Part shown: positions 16,119-25,338 of the stretch, piece by piece | How the letters are laid out: each line of letters starts with the position of its first letter | Position numbering within the stretch: position 1 is the first letter of the stretch | Source of the DNA: Streptomyces parvus | GTDB lineage: Bacteria > Actinomycetota > Actinomycetes > Streptomycetales > Streptomycetaceae | Reading direction: 5' to 3' | Assembly: GCF_014648875.1 (NCBI RefSeq) | Contig: NZ_BMRY01000013.1 | Coordinates: forward strand, 1-64,000 | Length of the DNA stretch: 64,000 nucleotides | The notes under the pieces: generated by a model | What the model was told of the DNA's origin: nothing | Database searches by the model: none | Seen by the model: only the letters and a program-made list of their open reading frames with translations | Position numbers and translations under genes: made by a program

Positions 16119-19100
16119 CTATTCCACCAGGGCCGTCTGCACCAGCCGCGGCTTGCGGCGCTGGATGTGCAGGGCCCGGCCCGGCGGCAGGTTCAGCGGC
16201 TTCGCGTTGCCGAACAGGCGGCCCTCCGTGGGCGGGCAGGAGAGCAGGACCGCCGGGTTGTTGGCCTCGTCCAGGCGGCGGATCAGGCCGTCGCTCAGAC
16301 CGCGCCCCGCGCCCATCGCGCTGCGGGCGACGACCAGATGCAGGCCCATCTCGTAGCCGAGGGTCAGATGCTCGAAGAGCGGCTCGAAGGGGCTCTGGAA
16401 GGAGTTGCTCGACACCATGTCGTAGTCGTCGACCAGGACGAACAGGCGCGGGCCCGTCCACCAGTCGCACCGGCGCATCCGGGCGGGCGAGATGTCGGCT
16501 CCGGGCACCCGGGTCTTCATCGCGCGGGCCGCGCCCTCGATGGTCTCGTTGAGGTTGTCGAGGGAGATGACATGCCCGATGCGGTACTCCTCGGGGATGG
16601 CGTCGACCAGGGTGCGGCGGTAGTCCACCGCGATGATCTTCGCCTCCTCGGGGGCGTACCGGGCGGTGATGCCCTGCGTGATCAGGCGCAGCAGGTTGGT
16701 CTTGCCGCTCTCGGTGTCGCCGACCGCGATCAGGTGCGGCGTCCGGCTGAAGTCGTGCCAGACCGGCTCCAGCGCGTCCTGGTCGAGACCGAGCGCGAGG
16801 CGCATGCCGCCACCCTCCGTGGCCTCGGGGGAGGGGAGTTCGGAGACCGGCAGCCGGTGCGGGAGCATGCGTACCTGCGGGGCGGCGGGACCGGACCAGT
16901 GCCGGGAGATCTCGCCGACCAGATGGGCCACGCCCTCGCCCAGGTCCTCCAGGGAGCCGCTGCCGTCCAGCCGGGGCAGGCCCGCGAGGAAGTGCATCTT
17001 GCTGTCGGCGGTGATGCCCCGGCCGCCGGTGCGCGGCACCGAACGGGCCTTGCGGGTGTCGATCTCGGAGTCCATCGGATCACCCATCCGCAGTTCGAGG
17101 CGGGTGGCGGCCTGGTCGCGGACCTGCGCGGACAGTTCCACCCAGCGGGTGGTGGTGATGAGCAGATGGATGCCGTAGTTGAGGCCCCGGGCGGCGAGTT
17201 CGTTGAACTTCGGGATCAGGTCGTCGTAGTCCTGGCGGACCGTGGACCAGCCGTCGACCACCATGAAGACATCGCCGAACGGCTCGTCGGGGAACTCCCC
17301 GGCGGCGCGGCGCCGCCGGTAGGACTGCATGGAGTCCAGGGTGTGGTCCACGAAGAACTGCTCACGGCGGGCCAGGAGCGTCATCACCTCGGCCACCGTC
17401 CGGTGCACCCGCTCCGGGTTGAGCCGCGCGGCGACCCCGCCGACGTGCGGGAGCGCGGCGAGCTGGGAGAGACCACCGCCGCCGAAGTCCAGGCAGTAGA
17501 ACTGCACTTCGGCCGGGGTGTGGGTGAGCGCGAGGGCGGCGATGAGGGTCCGGGCGACCGTGGACTTGCCGCTCTGCGAACCGCCCGCGACGGCGACATG
17601 GCCGCCCGCCCCGGCCAGGTCCACGACCAGCGGGTCGCGCCGCTGCTCGAACGGCTTGTCCACCAGGCCGACCGGCACCCGCAGCTTCGCGGTGCCCGGC
17701 CAGCGCGAGGCGGTCAGGCCCCGCTCCTCGTCCGGCGCGATCCCCGGCAGCAGCGCGTCCAGCGGGGACGGCTCGTCCAGCGGCGGCAGCCACACCTGGT
17801 GGGCATCCGGCCCGGAGCCGCGCAGCCGGTCCAGCGCCACATCGAGCAGCGCCTCCTCGTCCTCGGCCTCCTCCGTCTCCGGCTCCGGATCGGGCGGGGT
17901 CTCCAGGGTGCGCGGCACCACCCACCCGCTCGTCCACGGGACCACCTGGCTCGCCACCCGGGCCTGCACCACCGCACCGGTCCTGCGCCGGTACGTCCCC
18001 GAGGAGTACGCGGCACGGAACCGGGTCAGGGCCTCCACCCCGGACTTCAGATAGCCGCTGCCGGGCGCCGCGGGCAGCTCGTAGGCGTCCGGTACGCCGA
18101 GCACCCCGCGGCTCTCCATCGCGGAGAAGGTCCGCAGCCCGATGCGGTACGAGAGATGGCTCTCCAGCTGGTGCATACGCCCCTCGTCCAGGCGCTGCGA
18201 GGCGAGCAGCAGATGGACGCCGAGCGACCGGCCGAGGCGGCCGATCATCACGAACAGCTCCATGAACTCCCGATGGGTGGACAGCAGTTCGCTGAACTCG
18301 TCGACCACCACGAAGAGGCTGGGAAGCGGCGCCAGGTCGGCGCCGGCGGCGCGGGCCCGCTCGTACTCCAGCGCCGAGGTGTAGTTGCCCGCCGCGCGCA
18401 GCAGCTCCTGGCGGCGGATGAGTTCACCGTGCAGCGCGTCCTGCATGCGTTCCACCAGGGCGACTTCGTCGGCCAGGTTGGTGATCACGGCGGAGGTGTG
18501 CGGGAGTTCCTCCAGGCCGAGGAAGGTGGCGCCGCCCTTGAAGTCGACCAGGACGAAGTTGAGGGTCTCGGAGGAGTTGGTCAGGGCGAGACCGAGGACG
18601 AGGGTGCGCAGCAGCTCGCTCTTGCCGGAGCCGGTGGCCCCGATCAGCATGCCGTGCGGGCCCATGCCGCCCTGCGCGGACTCCTTGATGTCGAGCTCGA
18701 CCGGGCGGCCGTCCACGCCGACCGCGATCGGCACCCGCAGCCGGCCGGAGCCGGAGTGCCGGGCGAACAGGGTCTGCGGGTCGTGCCGGTGGAGATCGGG
18801 GATGCCGAGCAGGGTGGTCAGCTCGACGTCGGTGTCCAGCGGCTGCGCGATGTCGGTGCCGAGGCTCATCCGGCGCGGGGTGAGCAGCCGGGCCAGCGCC
18901 TCCGCGCCGAGCGGGCCGAGCCGGTCGGGGCGGCCGAGCGGCACCGTGCGCTCCTTGCGGCTGCGGTCGGTGCGCACCAGGTTCACCTGGCCGGGCCCCA
19001 CGGTGAGGCGCAGCGTGTTGCGGCCGGGCCGCCAGCGCAGCGCCTCGGACACATCCAGGATCAGGGCGTTGCGGTAGCCGTGGCCCTCCCAGCGGTGGCC

Positions 19101-20126
19101 CTCCGGGACGCTGACGCCGTCCAGCACGACGACGGTGTACGGCTCGTCGCGGCCGGGCCGGGCGTCCGGGTCGAACCCGGGGCGCTCGGCGAACTCGGCG
19201 CCGAGCAGATCGTCCAGCTCGGTGAGGTCGGCGGTGATCCGGCGGGCCTGCCCCGCCCCGTCCTCCTCGTGCGGATCCAGCACGTGCGGCAGCCACTTGA
19301 CCCACTCCCAGTCGGCCCGCCGCTCGTCGCTGACGCAGAACGCGATCCACAGCTCCTCGGGTGCGTGGAACACCGCCAGCTGCCCGAGCATCGCCCGCAC
19401 CAGCGCCCGTACGTCATCGCTGCCGTCCGCACCGGCCGCCGCGCCCTCCTCGCCGGGCGTCTCCTCCGGGCGCAGCAGGATCCGGGCCGAGGAGCGCAGA
19501 TAGAGTCCCAGCGGCTGCTCCGGGATGGTGGAGTAGGCCCGGATGAAGCGGCGCAGGGCGTGCGCGCAGAGGGGTTCGAGATCCTCGACCGGACGGGTGG
19601 AGACCGGGTTCAGCGTGAGCGCGAGCTGCTGTTCGCCCACCGCGAGACGGACCTCGCCGAAGTCCTCGTCGGCCGGGCGGCGTTCCCACAACCTGGAGGT
19701 GCGGGCCAGCGAGCGGAGCGAGGCCGGCTCCGGGTGACGCCAGGCGAGCGCCCGCTGCTGCTCCGCGATGGTGGTCCGCACCCGCTTGCGGGTCTGGGCC
19801 AAGTAGCGCAGATAGTCGCGCCGTTCACCCTTCAGTCGTTGCTTGCGCTCGCTGGAGCGCCGCATCAGCTGCCCCAGCAGCATCGCGCCGGCGGAGAGCG
19901 CCATGACGCCCATCGCCAGATACATGAAGACGCCGTTCCCGCCGCCGGGGCGCAGGAACATCAGCATCATCGACACCGACATCAACGCCATCGGCAGGTA
20001 CGTCCACACCGCCGAGGTGTCGGGCACCGTCTCGGCGAGGACGGGCGGCTCCTGGAGGGTCAACTGCCCCTCGGGCATCTCCGGCCCGCGCCGGCGGGCC
20101 GGACGGCGAAACAGCACGACACTCAA
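16119..20126 (-). CDS. eccC: EccC, FtsK/SpoIIIE-type ATPase of the type VII secretion system
   Basis: 1335 residues from a TTG at 20126, nine bases after GGAGG; the frame is open further upstream but that part lacks protein character. Two membrane helices lie at about residues 40-85. Three FtsK/SpoIIIE domains follow: Walker A GATGSGKSELL near residue 494, GGSQSGKSTVA near 847 and GDTESGKTNLL near 1135. Walker B is VVVDEFSELL in the first, but VVDGWS and LVDDYD in the second and third, so only the first keeps the Asp-Glu pair, as known for EccC. It powers and recognises Esx-type substrates at the membrane. It is transcribed opposite to the rest of the locus, which is less usual for the core genes. 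Confidence 0.95.
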   Translation of the reverse strand: MSVVLFRRPARRRGPEMPEGQLTLQEPPVLAETVPDTSAVWTYLPMALMSVSMMLMFLRPGGGNGVFMYLAMGVMALSAGAMLLGQLMRRSSERKQRLKGERRDYLRYLAQTRKRVRTTIAEQQRALAWRHPEPASLRSLARTSRLWERRPADEDFGEVRLAVGEQQLALTLNPVSTRPVEDLEPLCAHALRRFIRAYSTIPEQPLGLYLRSSARILLRPEETPGEEGAAAGADGSDDVRALVRAMLGQLAVFHAPEELWIAFCVSDERRADWEWVKWLPHVLDPHEEDGAGQARRITADLTELDDLLGAEFAERPGFDPDARPGRDEPYTVVVLDGVSVPEGHRWEGHGYRNALILDVSEALRWRPGRNTLRLTVGPGQVNLVRTDRSRKERTVPLGRPDRLGPLGAEALARLLTPRRMSLGTDIAQPLDTDVELTTLLGIPDLHRHDPQTLFARHSGSGRLRVPIAVGVDGRPVELDIKESAQGGMGPHGMLIGATGSGKSELLRTLVLGLALTNSSETLNFVLVDFKGGATFLGLEELPHTSAVITNLADEVALVERMQDALHGELIRRQELLRAAGNYTSALEYERARAAGADLAPLPSLFVVVDEFSELLSTHREFMELFVMIGRLGRSLGVHLLLASQRLDEGRMHQLESHLSYRIGLRTFSAMESRGVLGVPDAYELPAAPGSGYLKSGVEALTRFRAAYSSGTYRRRTGAVVQARVASQVVPWTSGWVVPRTLETPPDPEPETEEAEDEEALLDVALDRLRGSGPDAHQVWLPPLDEPSPLDALLPGIAPDEERGLTASRWPGTAKLRVPVGLVDKPFEQRRDPLVVDLAGAGGHVAVAGGSQSGKSTVARTLIAALALTHTPAEVQFYCLDFGGGGLSQLAALPHVGGVAARLNPERVHRTVAEVMTLLARREQFFVDHTLDSMQSYRRRRAAGEFPDEPFGDVFMVVDGWSTVRQDYDDLIPKFNELAARGLNYGIHLLITTTRWVELSAQVRDQAATRLELRMGDPMDSEIDTRKARSVPRTGGRGITADSKMHFLAGLPRLDGSGSLEDLGEGVAHLVGEISRHWSGPAAPQVRMLPHRLPVSELPSPEATEGGGMRLALGLDQDALEPVWHDFSRTPHLIAVGDTESGKTNLLRLITQGITARYAPEEAKIIAVDYRRTLVDAIPEEYRIGHVISLDNLNETIEGAARAMKTRVPGADISPARMRRCDWWTGPRLFVLVDDYDMVSSNSFQSPFEPLFEHLTLGYEMGLHLVVARSAMGAGRGLSDGLIRRLDEANNPAVLLSCPPTEGRLFGNAKPLNLPPGRALHIQRRKPRLVQTALVE

Positions 20127-20532
20127 GGAACAGAACCTCCGGTTCACTGGCTTTGCCGCCCGCCGAATACCGGTGCACCCGGCAGCGGGAAAGACCGCAC
20201 CAGGCTGATTCATTCGGTCGCGGCACATGCTCCGATGAACGCCGGGTGAATGTATCGAGCGGATTGCGCGGAGCGGCCGACTTCCCGGAAGGCGCAACCG
20301 CATACCGGATTCGAAGCCCGGCCCGCAGCACGGCCGGTGGCCGCAGGCAGTAGTCTGCATTCACGGAACGCGCCCTGTCCACGCGGGAGGGGCCCGCACC
20401 CGGTGCGCGGGCACAATTTCCCTGCCGGGCCCCCGGCTTCACGGCCGCGCGGACTTTCCGTACTGTTCGCACATTCCCTCTCGCCGGGGAAGTCCTCTGT
20501 CAAAGCCTGCACGGAAGACGAGAGTTCTGCTG
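20127..20532. other. Divergent promoter region between eccC and eccD
   Basis: About 400 bases with no gene. The eccC frame runs open into it but with an Arg/Pro/Gly-rich reading that lacks domain character. Promoters for both directions must lie here; I see no clear -35/-10 pair or operator. Confidence 0.5.
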
Positions 20533-21936
20533 ATGACCGACAGTGCGGTGGCCGAAACGTGCCGCCTGACCGTACGTGCGCCGAGCGTCACCATCGATCT
20601 GGCCGTGCCCGCCGACGTACCGGTCGCCGATCTGCTCCCCACCCTCCTGCGGTACGTCGGTGAGGAGGCCGAGGAGGCCGGGCTCGACCACGCCGGCTGG
20701 GTGCTCCAGCGGCTCGGCGACGCCCCGCTCGACGAGGAGACCACCCTGGCCCGGGCCGGTCTCGCCGACGGCGCGGTGCTCCACCTGCGCCCGCACACCG
20801 AGGCGCTGCCCGAGGCCCGGCTCGACGACCTGGTCGACGGGATGGCCGAGACGGTCGGCCGCCGGCTGCACACCTGGCACGCCGGAGCGGCCCGAGGACT
20901 GCTGGTCGGCGCCGCCGTGGCGACCGTGGCGACCGCTCTGGTGATGGTGTTCCAGCCCGGCGTGGCCGACTCCGCCACCCGGGCGGCCTGCGCGGCCGTG
21001 GCCGGAGTGCTGCTCCTCGCGGGCGCCGGCTCCGCCAGCCGCGCGGTCGGCGACCGCCTCTCCGCGACCGCTCTCGGCCTGCTGGTCGCCCCGTGCTTCG
21101 CCCTGGTCGGCTGGGTGCTGCCCGGCGGCGACCTGACCGGCCCCGACGCGGCGCGGGTCGTCGGCGCGCGGCTGCTGGCGGCCGGCGCCGCCGCGGCGGG
21201 CGGCGCGGTCCTCGCGCTCGCCGCGACCGCCGTCGGCGCCCCCGCCCTGCTGGCCACCGCCGTGGTCGCCGTGGCCGCCGCGGTCGCCGGGGCCCTGATG
21301 GGCTACACGAGCCTGGACGCGGCGGCCTCGGTCGCCCTGGTGGCGACGGTCGTCGTGCTCGCCGCCGGAGCCGTGGCGCCCTTCGCTTTCAAGTTGGCCG
21401 GAATGCGTATGCCCGCCCTGCCGTCCTCCGCCGGACAGCTCCAGGAGGGCATCGACCCGTACGCGGGCGACGAGGTCGCCGAACGCACCGAACTCGCCGG
21501 ACGCTGGGTCACCGCGCTCTTCGCGGCCACCGGCACCACCACCGCCGCCGCACTCGCCGTCCTGGCCCACCACCCGGACCTCCCCGAGACGCTCACCGCG
21601 CTCGCTCTGGCACTGCTGCTGCTCCTGCACTCCCGGGGCCTGGTCCACATCGGCCAGCGGCTCACCCTCGCCGTGCCCGGGATCCTGGGGCTGCTGCTCC
21701 TCGCCCGCGCCTGGGCGGTGGACAGCGACGCCGACGGCCGCGTGATCGTCTTCGCGGTGCTGCTCGCCTCCGCCGCCGCCCTGGTGACCGCGTCCTGGAT
21801 CGTGCCCGGCCGCCGGGTGCTGCCGTACTGGGGGCGGGCGGCGGAGCTGGCCCACACCGGCTTCGCGGTCGCGTTGCTGCCGTTCGCCCTGTGGGTGGCG
21901 GGCCTCTTCGGCTGGCTGCGCGGCCTGTTCGGCTGA
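20533..21936 (+). CDS. eccD: EccD, multi-spanning channel protein of the type VII secretion system
   Basis: 467 residues. Residues 1-95 form a ubiquitin-like YukD domain (CRLTVRAPSVTIDLAVPADV, then DGAVLHLRP). About eleven hydrophobic segments follow from residue 120 to the end, as in EccD, the pore-forming membrane component. Length matches the family. The ATG at 20533 has only a weak GAGAG upstream. eccB follows after 45 bases with its own ribosome site, so both are likely in one transcript. Confidence 0.93.
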   Translation: MTDSAVAETCRLTVRAPSVTIDLAVPADVPVADLLPTLLRYVGEEAEEAGLDHAGWVLQRLGDAPLDEETTLARAGLADGAVLHLRPHTEALPEARLDDLVDGMAETVGRRLHTWHAGAARGLLVGAAVATVATALVMVFQPGVADSATRAACAAVAGVLLLAGAGSASRAVGDRLSATALGLLVAPCFALVGWVLPGGDLTGPDAARVVGARLLAAGAAAAGGAVLALAATAVGAPALLATAVVAVAAAVAGALMGYTSLDAAASVALVATVVVLAAGAVAPFAFKLAGMRMPALPSSAGQLQEGIDPYAGDEVAERTELAGRWVTALFAATGTTTAAALAVLAHHPDLPETLTALALALLLLLHSRGLVHIGQRLTLAVPGILGLLLLARAWAVDSDADGRVIVFAVLLASAAALVTASWIVPGRRVLPYWGRAAELAHTGFAVALLPFALWVAGLFGWLRGLFG

Positions 21937-21981
21937 GCACCCGCGTACGCCGGACGACCAGAAACGAGTTGAGGAGAGGCT

Positions 21982-23526
21982 GTGCAGTCCAAGCGCGACC
22001 AGGTCCAGGCCCACGGATTCATGATGGGCAGGCTCAGCTCGGGCCTGCTGATGGCCGACCCGGATGCCCCCGAGAGCCCGCTGGGCCGTACCACGCGCGG
22101 CGTCGTCTTCGGCCTGCTGGTGACCGTCCTGATCGGCGCGGGCGCCACCGTCTACGGGCTGCTGCGCCCCGGCGGCAACGACACCTGGCGCAAGGGCGAG
22201 CACCTGGTGGTCAACCGCGACACCGGCGCACGCTACCTGTGGACCGGAACCGACGGCGTCCTGCACCCGGTGCGCAACTACGCCTCGGCCCGGCTGATCG
22301 GCGGGTCCGACCTCAAGTCCGTGGACGTCTCCACCGCCTCGCTGCGGGACGTCCCCGTGGGAACCCCGGCGGGCATACCCGGCGCCCCGGACACCCTGCC
22401 CGACCCGGGACGGCTGGACGCGGGCGCCTGGCACATGTGCGTCACCGGGCCGGACGGCCCCCTGCCCAGCACCTCGGGCGGCGTCGCGGACGCCGGAGTG
22501 GACCGGCCGGGGGCCACCACCGTCGTCGCCGGGGCCCCGCTGGACTCCCAGGACGTCGGCGGCGACCGCGGGGTGCTCGTACGCGGCCCGGACCGCACCG
22601 AGTACCTGGTGTGGCGGGGCAGCCGGCTCGCGCTGGACCGCGTGTCCGACGCCCGCAACGCCCTCGGCTACGGCTCCGAACAGGCCATGCCGGTCTCTGC
22701 CGCCTTCCTCGACGCCCTCGCCCCCGGCCCCGTCCTGAAGCCGCCGGCGGTCCCGGGACGCGGGGGGAAGGGCCCGGTCATCGGCGGTGAACCGAGCACG
22801 GTCGGCCAGCTCTTCGAGGTGAGTGTGCCCGGCGGCGGCAGCTCCTACCACCTGCTGCTCAAGGACGGGCTCGTACCGCTCTCCGGTCTGCAGGCCGCCC
22901 TCGTGCTGGGCGACCCGGCCACCCAGAAGGACGCCTACCAGGGGCGCTCGCCCGAGGCCCGCGCGGTCGGCGCCGACGCGCTCCGGACCCACCGGGCCGA
23001 GGAGGCGGCCGCCGCCGGCTCCGCGGGCGCTGAGCTGCCCCGTACGCCGCCGGCCCCGCATTCCGCACCGCGCGGCACCGCGCTCTGTGCCCAGGTGGAC
23101 GGCGGCGACGGCGGCGCGCGGATCCGGTCGGTGCTGGTCCCGCTGACCGCTCTCGCCCCCGTCGCGGTGTCGCAGGGAACCGCCCAGCCGCTGGCCGCGG
23201 CCTGCGTACGGACCGACGCCACCGTCGTACGCCCCGGGCGTGGCGCGCTGGTCCGGGCCCTGCACGCGAGCGGCGCCGCACACGCCGGAACCACGTATCT
23301 GGTCGCGGACAACGGCGTGAAGTACCGGTTCCCGGCCAAGGGCGCCCTGACGGCGCTCGGGTACGGCGAAGGGGACATCGGCTCGGTCCCCGCACCCCTG
23401 CTCGCCGCTCTGCCGACCGGAGCGGACCTCGACCCGGCCGCCGCCACCGGCGCCGCGGAACCCCGGGTCACCGCACCGAAGTGCGGGGCTTCCGCCAAGG
23501 ACGGGGCAGGCGACTCCCGGCCATGA
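21982..23526 (+). CDS. eccB: EccB, membrane/periplasmic component of the type VII secretion system
   Basis: 514 residues from a GTG preceded by GAGGAG. The N-terminal QSKRDQVQAHGFMMGRLSSG and ADPDAPESPLGRT blocks are diagnostic of EccB. One membrane helix (GVVFGLLVTVLIGAGATVYG) follows at about residues 37-58, and the rest is the extracytoplasmic domain with its repeated R-type folds and two Cys (CVTG and C in the C-terminal half). EccB forms part of the inner-membrane complex with EccC and EccD. Length is normal. Confidence 0.95.
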   Translation: MQSKRDQVQAHGFMMGRLSSGLLMADPDAPESPLGRTTRGVVFGLLVTVLIGAGATVYGLLRPGGNDTWRKGEHLVVNRDTGARYLWTGTDGVLHPVRNYASARLIGGSDLKSVDVSTASLRDVPVGTPAGIPGAPDTLPDPGRLDAGAWHMCVTGPDGPLPSTSGGVADAGVDRPGATTVVAGAPLDSQDVGGDRGVLVRGPDRTEYLVWRGSRLALDRVSDARNALGYGSEQAMPVSAAFLDALAPGPVLKPPAVPGRGGKGPVIGGEPSTVGQLFEVSVPGGGSSYHLLLKDGLVPLSGLQAALVLGDPATQKDAYQGRSPEARAVGADALRTHRAEEAAAAGSAGAELPRTPPAPHSAPRGTALCAQVDGGDGGARIRSVLVPLTALAPVAVSQGTAQPLAAACVRTDATVVRPGRGALVRALHASGAAHAGTTYLVADNGVKYRFPAKGALTALGYGEGDIGSVPAPLLAALPTGADLDPAAATGAAEPRVTAPKCGASAKDGAGDSRP

Positions 23527-23969
23527 TCCAGGAGAAATCCCCCATAGGGTGCCGAAGAAAGAGAAATGGGTGGGGAAGCGGGCCTTCACCCATGACTCGG
23601 CATCGACCGCGGCCTATTGGGGCTGGACCGCGTCCGAAGGGAAACCTCAGAAAAAGCTCAGAAATTGAGCGCCAGGCACTCTGCGGAAACCCGCGAAAGA
23701 GACGCACCGCACCGGAAACGGGCCGCCTCGATGACCGTTCGGATTCTCCGGCTGCCCGTTTCCCGTCCGGATGGACCGGTACGCCCGGACGGCGGCCGGT
23801 CCGCGTTCATTTCGTGGAAACCTTCGGACAACTCCGTTGGCATGCAAGGAATCCGACCCGAAGAACTATGCTCAAATCTTCCCTGCATGCGTTGCGGCGG
23901 ACGGCGATTTCTCTTTAGCCTCGGCGGGCAACGGTGCGACGAGAAGTCACTCAACGAAGGGAGCGCGAC
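23527..23969. other. Intergenic region upstream of the esx operon
   Basis: About 440 bases without a convincing gene, with lower G+C than the flanking genes, consistent with a promoter region for the Esx operon. An inverted pair, GCATGCA near 23840 and TGCATGC near 23884, brackets the sequence CTATGCTC, which could hold a -10 element. Open frames through the region are short and lack codon bias. Confidence 0.5.
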
Positions 23970-24305
23970 ATGGCGGACAGCGGCCAGAGGCGGGCGGACT
24001 ATGCCAAGGGCCTGGGAGGTGTCTCCTCGCTGGAGTCGGCCCGGGCGGCGGTCGAGAAGATCCAGAACAACGTCGGTGAGATCGCGGCGCGTTCGGGTGT
24101 CGGCGGCGACGAGGGCCAGGCCCTGCTGAAGCTGTTCCGCAGCTGGAACGGCGAGGCGCAGAAGGTCGTCGTGCAGATCAGCAAGATGATCGACGCGCTC
24201 CAGGAGAACGTCACGTCGGCCGACCGGCTGGCGAAGGAGAACCAGGACCTCACCGAGGTGCTCAACAGCAAGACCAGCCAGGGCGTCTTCGAGGCGCTGC
24301 GCTGA
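23970..24305 (+). CDS. WXG100-family protein (EsxB-like), first of the Esx pair
   Basis: 111 residues from ATG 23970 with GAAGGGAG upstream; an in-frame ATG at 23934 adds a poor Arg-rich extension. Two long helices surround the turn FRSWNGEAQ, which has the W-x-G motif, so it is a helical hairpin of the ESAT-6/CFP-10 type. It should pair with the next protein and be exported by EccC. I do not see the C-terminal YxxxD/E export signal typical of the CFP-10 partner. Confidence 0.87.
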   Translation: MADSGQRRADYAKGLGGVSSLESARAAVEKIQNNVGEIAARSGVGGDEGQALLKLFRSWNGEAQKVVVQISKMIDALQENVTSADRLAKENQDLTEVLNSKTSQGVFEALR

Positions 24306-24396
24306 CCCGTCCCCGGCGGCGCCGGCCCCCTGTGCGGCGGCCGGAACCTGTGAGCATCCCCGGGCCCGCGGGCCCGGCCACCCGAGAGGAGATGTC

Positions 24397-24705
24397 ATGG
24401 CCGACGGCATCATCGATGTGCAGTACTCCACGGTCCGCAACGCGATCGAGGAGCTGAAGCAGCAGACCCAGCAGATCATCACCACCCTCAACAACCTGGA
24501 GGACGAGCTCAAGCCGCTCGTCACCTCCTGGGAGGGTGACGACCAGGCGATGTACCGCGGCGTCCAGGCCGAGTGGGACCAGGCGACCAAGAACATGGCT
24601 CTGCTCCTCGGTGACAGCGGCGAGCTGGTCCAGAGCATCCACGACAACCACTCCCGCGACGAGCGCCGCAGCGCCGACAACTGGGGGAACGTGCGGGCCC
24701 GTTAG
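24397..24705 (+). CDS. WXG100-family protein (EsxA-like), second of the Esx pair
   Basis: 102 residues with AGGAG five bases before ATG. The hairpin turn TSWEGDDQ carries W-E-G, and the flanking helices (IIDVQYSTVRNAIEELKQQ and ATKNMALLLGDSGELV) fit the family. It lies 91 bases after the first Esx gene. It is expected to form the heterodimer that is the core T7SS substrate. The gap holds a GC palindrome at 24361-24376 (CGGGCCCG twofold) that could form a small hairpin. Confidence 0.93.
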   Translation: MADGIIDVQYSTVRNAIEELKQQTQQIITTLNNLEDELKPLVTSWEGDDQAMYRGVQAEWDQATKNMALLLGDSGELVQSIHDNHSRDERRSADNWGNVRAR

Positions 24706-24816
24706 CCGCCCGGCCGGAGGTCGCCTTCCCGCCCGTACGCGGTGGAGGCGGCCCCCGGCCTCCCGCACTTCCGTCTCCGCGACCCCCGTCAGGACCCGAC
24801 CGCAGGAGGACGTCCC

Positions 24817-25290
24817 ATGGCCGGTGAGCAGGCCGACGTCAAGCATTTCGACCTCAAGCAGATGGAGAACTTCCGCGACAACGAGGTGCACCCGGTCTAC
24901 ACCAAAGCCAAGAAGCACAAGGAGGACGGCGAGGGTGAGGGCGACGGCCGCATCCGCCCCCTCGGCGAGCTGATCGGCGGCTACACCACGCCCGACAACC
25001 TCGACCAGCAGAAGCAGCTCCTGCGCCTCGGCCTGATGAACACGGAAGCGCTGGTCTCCGGTCCGAAGCTGGTCGAGAGCGTGACGACCGTCGCGACCTC
25101 CCTCGACAAGCTGCTCGGGGACCAGATGGAGCTCTTCAAGGAGCTCAAGGAAGCCCTCACCGACACCATCGAAGAGGCCAACAAGACCAAGAACAAGAAC
25201 CTGGACGCGATCGACGCACAGACGCTGCTCCAGACCTTCGAAGAGGTCGACACGCTCACCAGCGGATCCTCGGACACGGAAGAGAACTAG
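24817..25290 (+). CDS. T7SS-linked helical protein of unknown function
   Basis: 157 residues from ATG 24817, preceded by CAGGAGGA. It is almost wholly helical and highly charged: FDLKQMENFRDNEVHPVYTK, then a GEGEGDGR loop, a long helix LDKLLGDQMELFKELKEALT and an acidic tail. No signal, membrane segment or W-x-G motif. Its position between the Esx pair and the large AAWKG-type protein suggests a chaperone or WXG-like partner. No family name can be given. Confidence 0.75.
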   Translation: MAGEQADVKHFDLKQMENFRDNEVHPVYTKAKKHKEDGEGEGDGRIRPLGELIGGYTTPDNLDQQKQLLRLGLMNTEALVSGPKLVESVTTVATSLDKLLGDQMELFKELKEALTDTIEEANKTKNKNLDAIDAQTLLQTFEEVDTLTSGSSDTEEN

Positions 25291-25338
25291 CCGCCCCCGC
25301 GCACGGAGTGGACGGCGAGAGACGAGAAAGGGCGCGCG

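Noticed and set aside
15882..20249. 1455-residue plus-strand open frame opposite EccC
   Set aside because: Antisense reading created by GC-rich third positions; the minus strand has three FtsK domains with P-loops.
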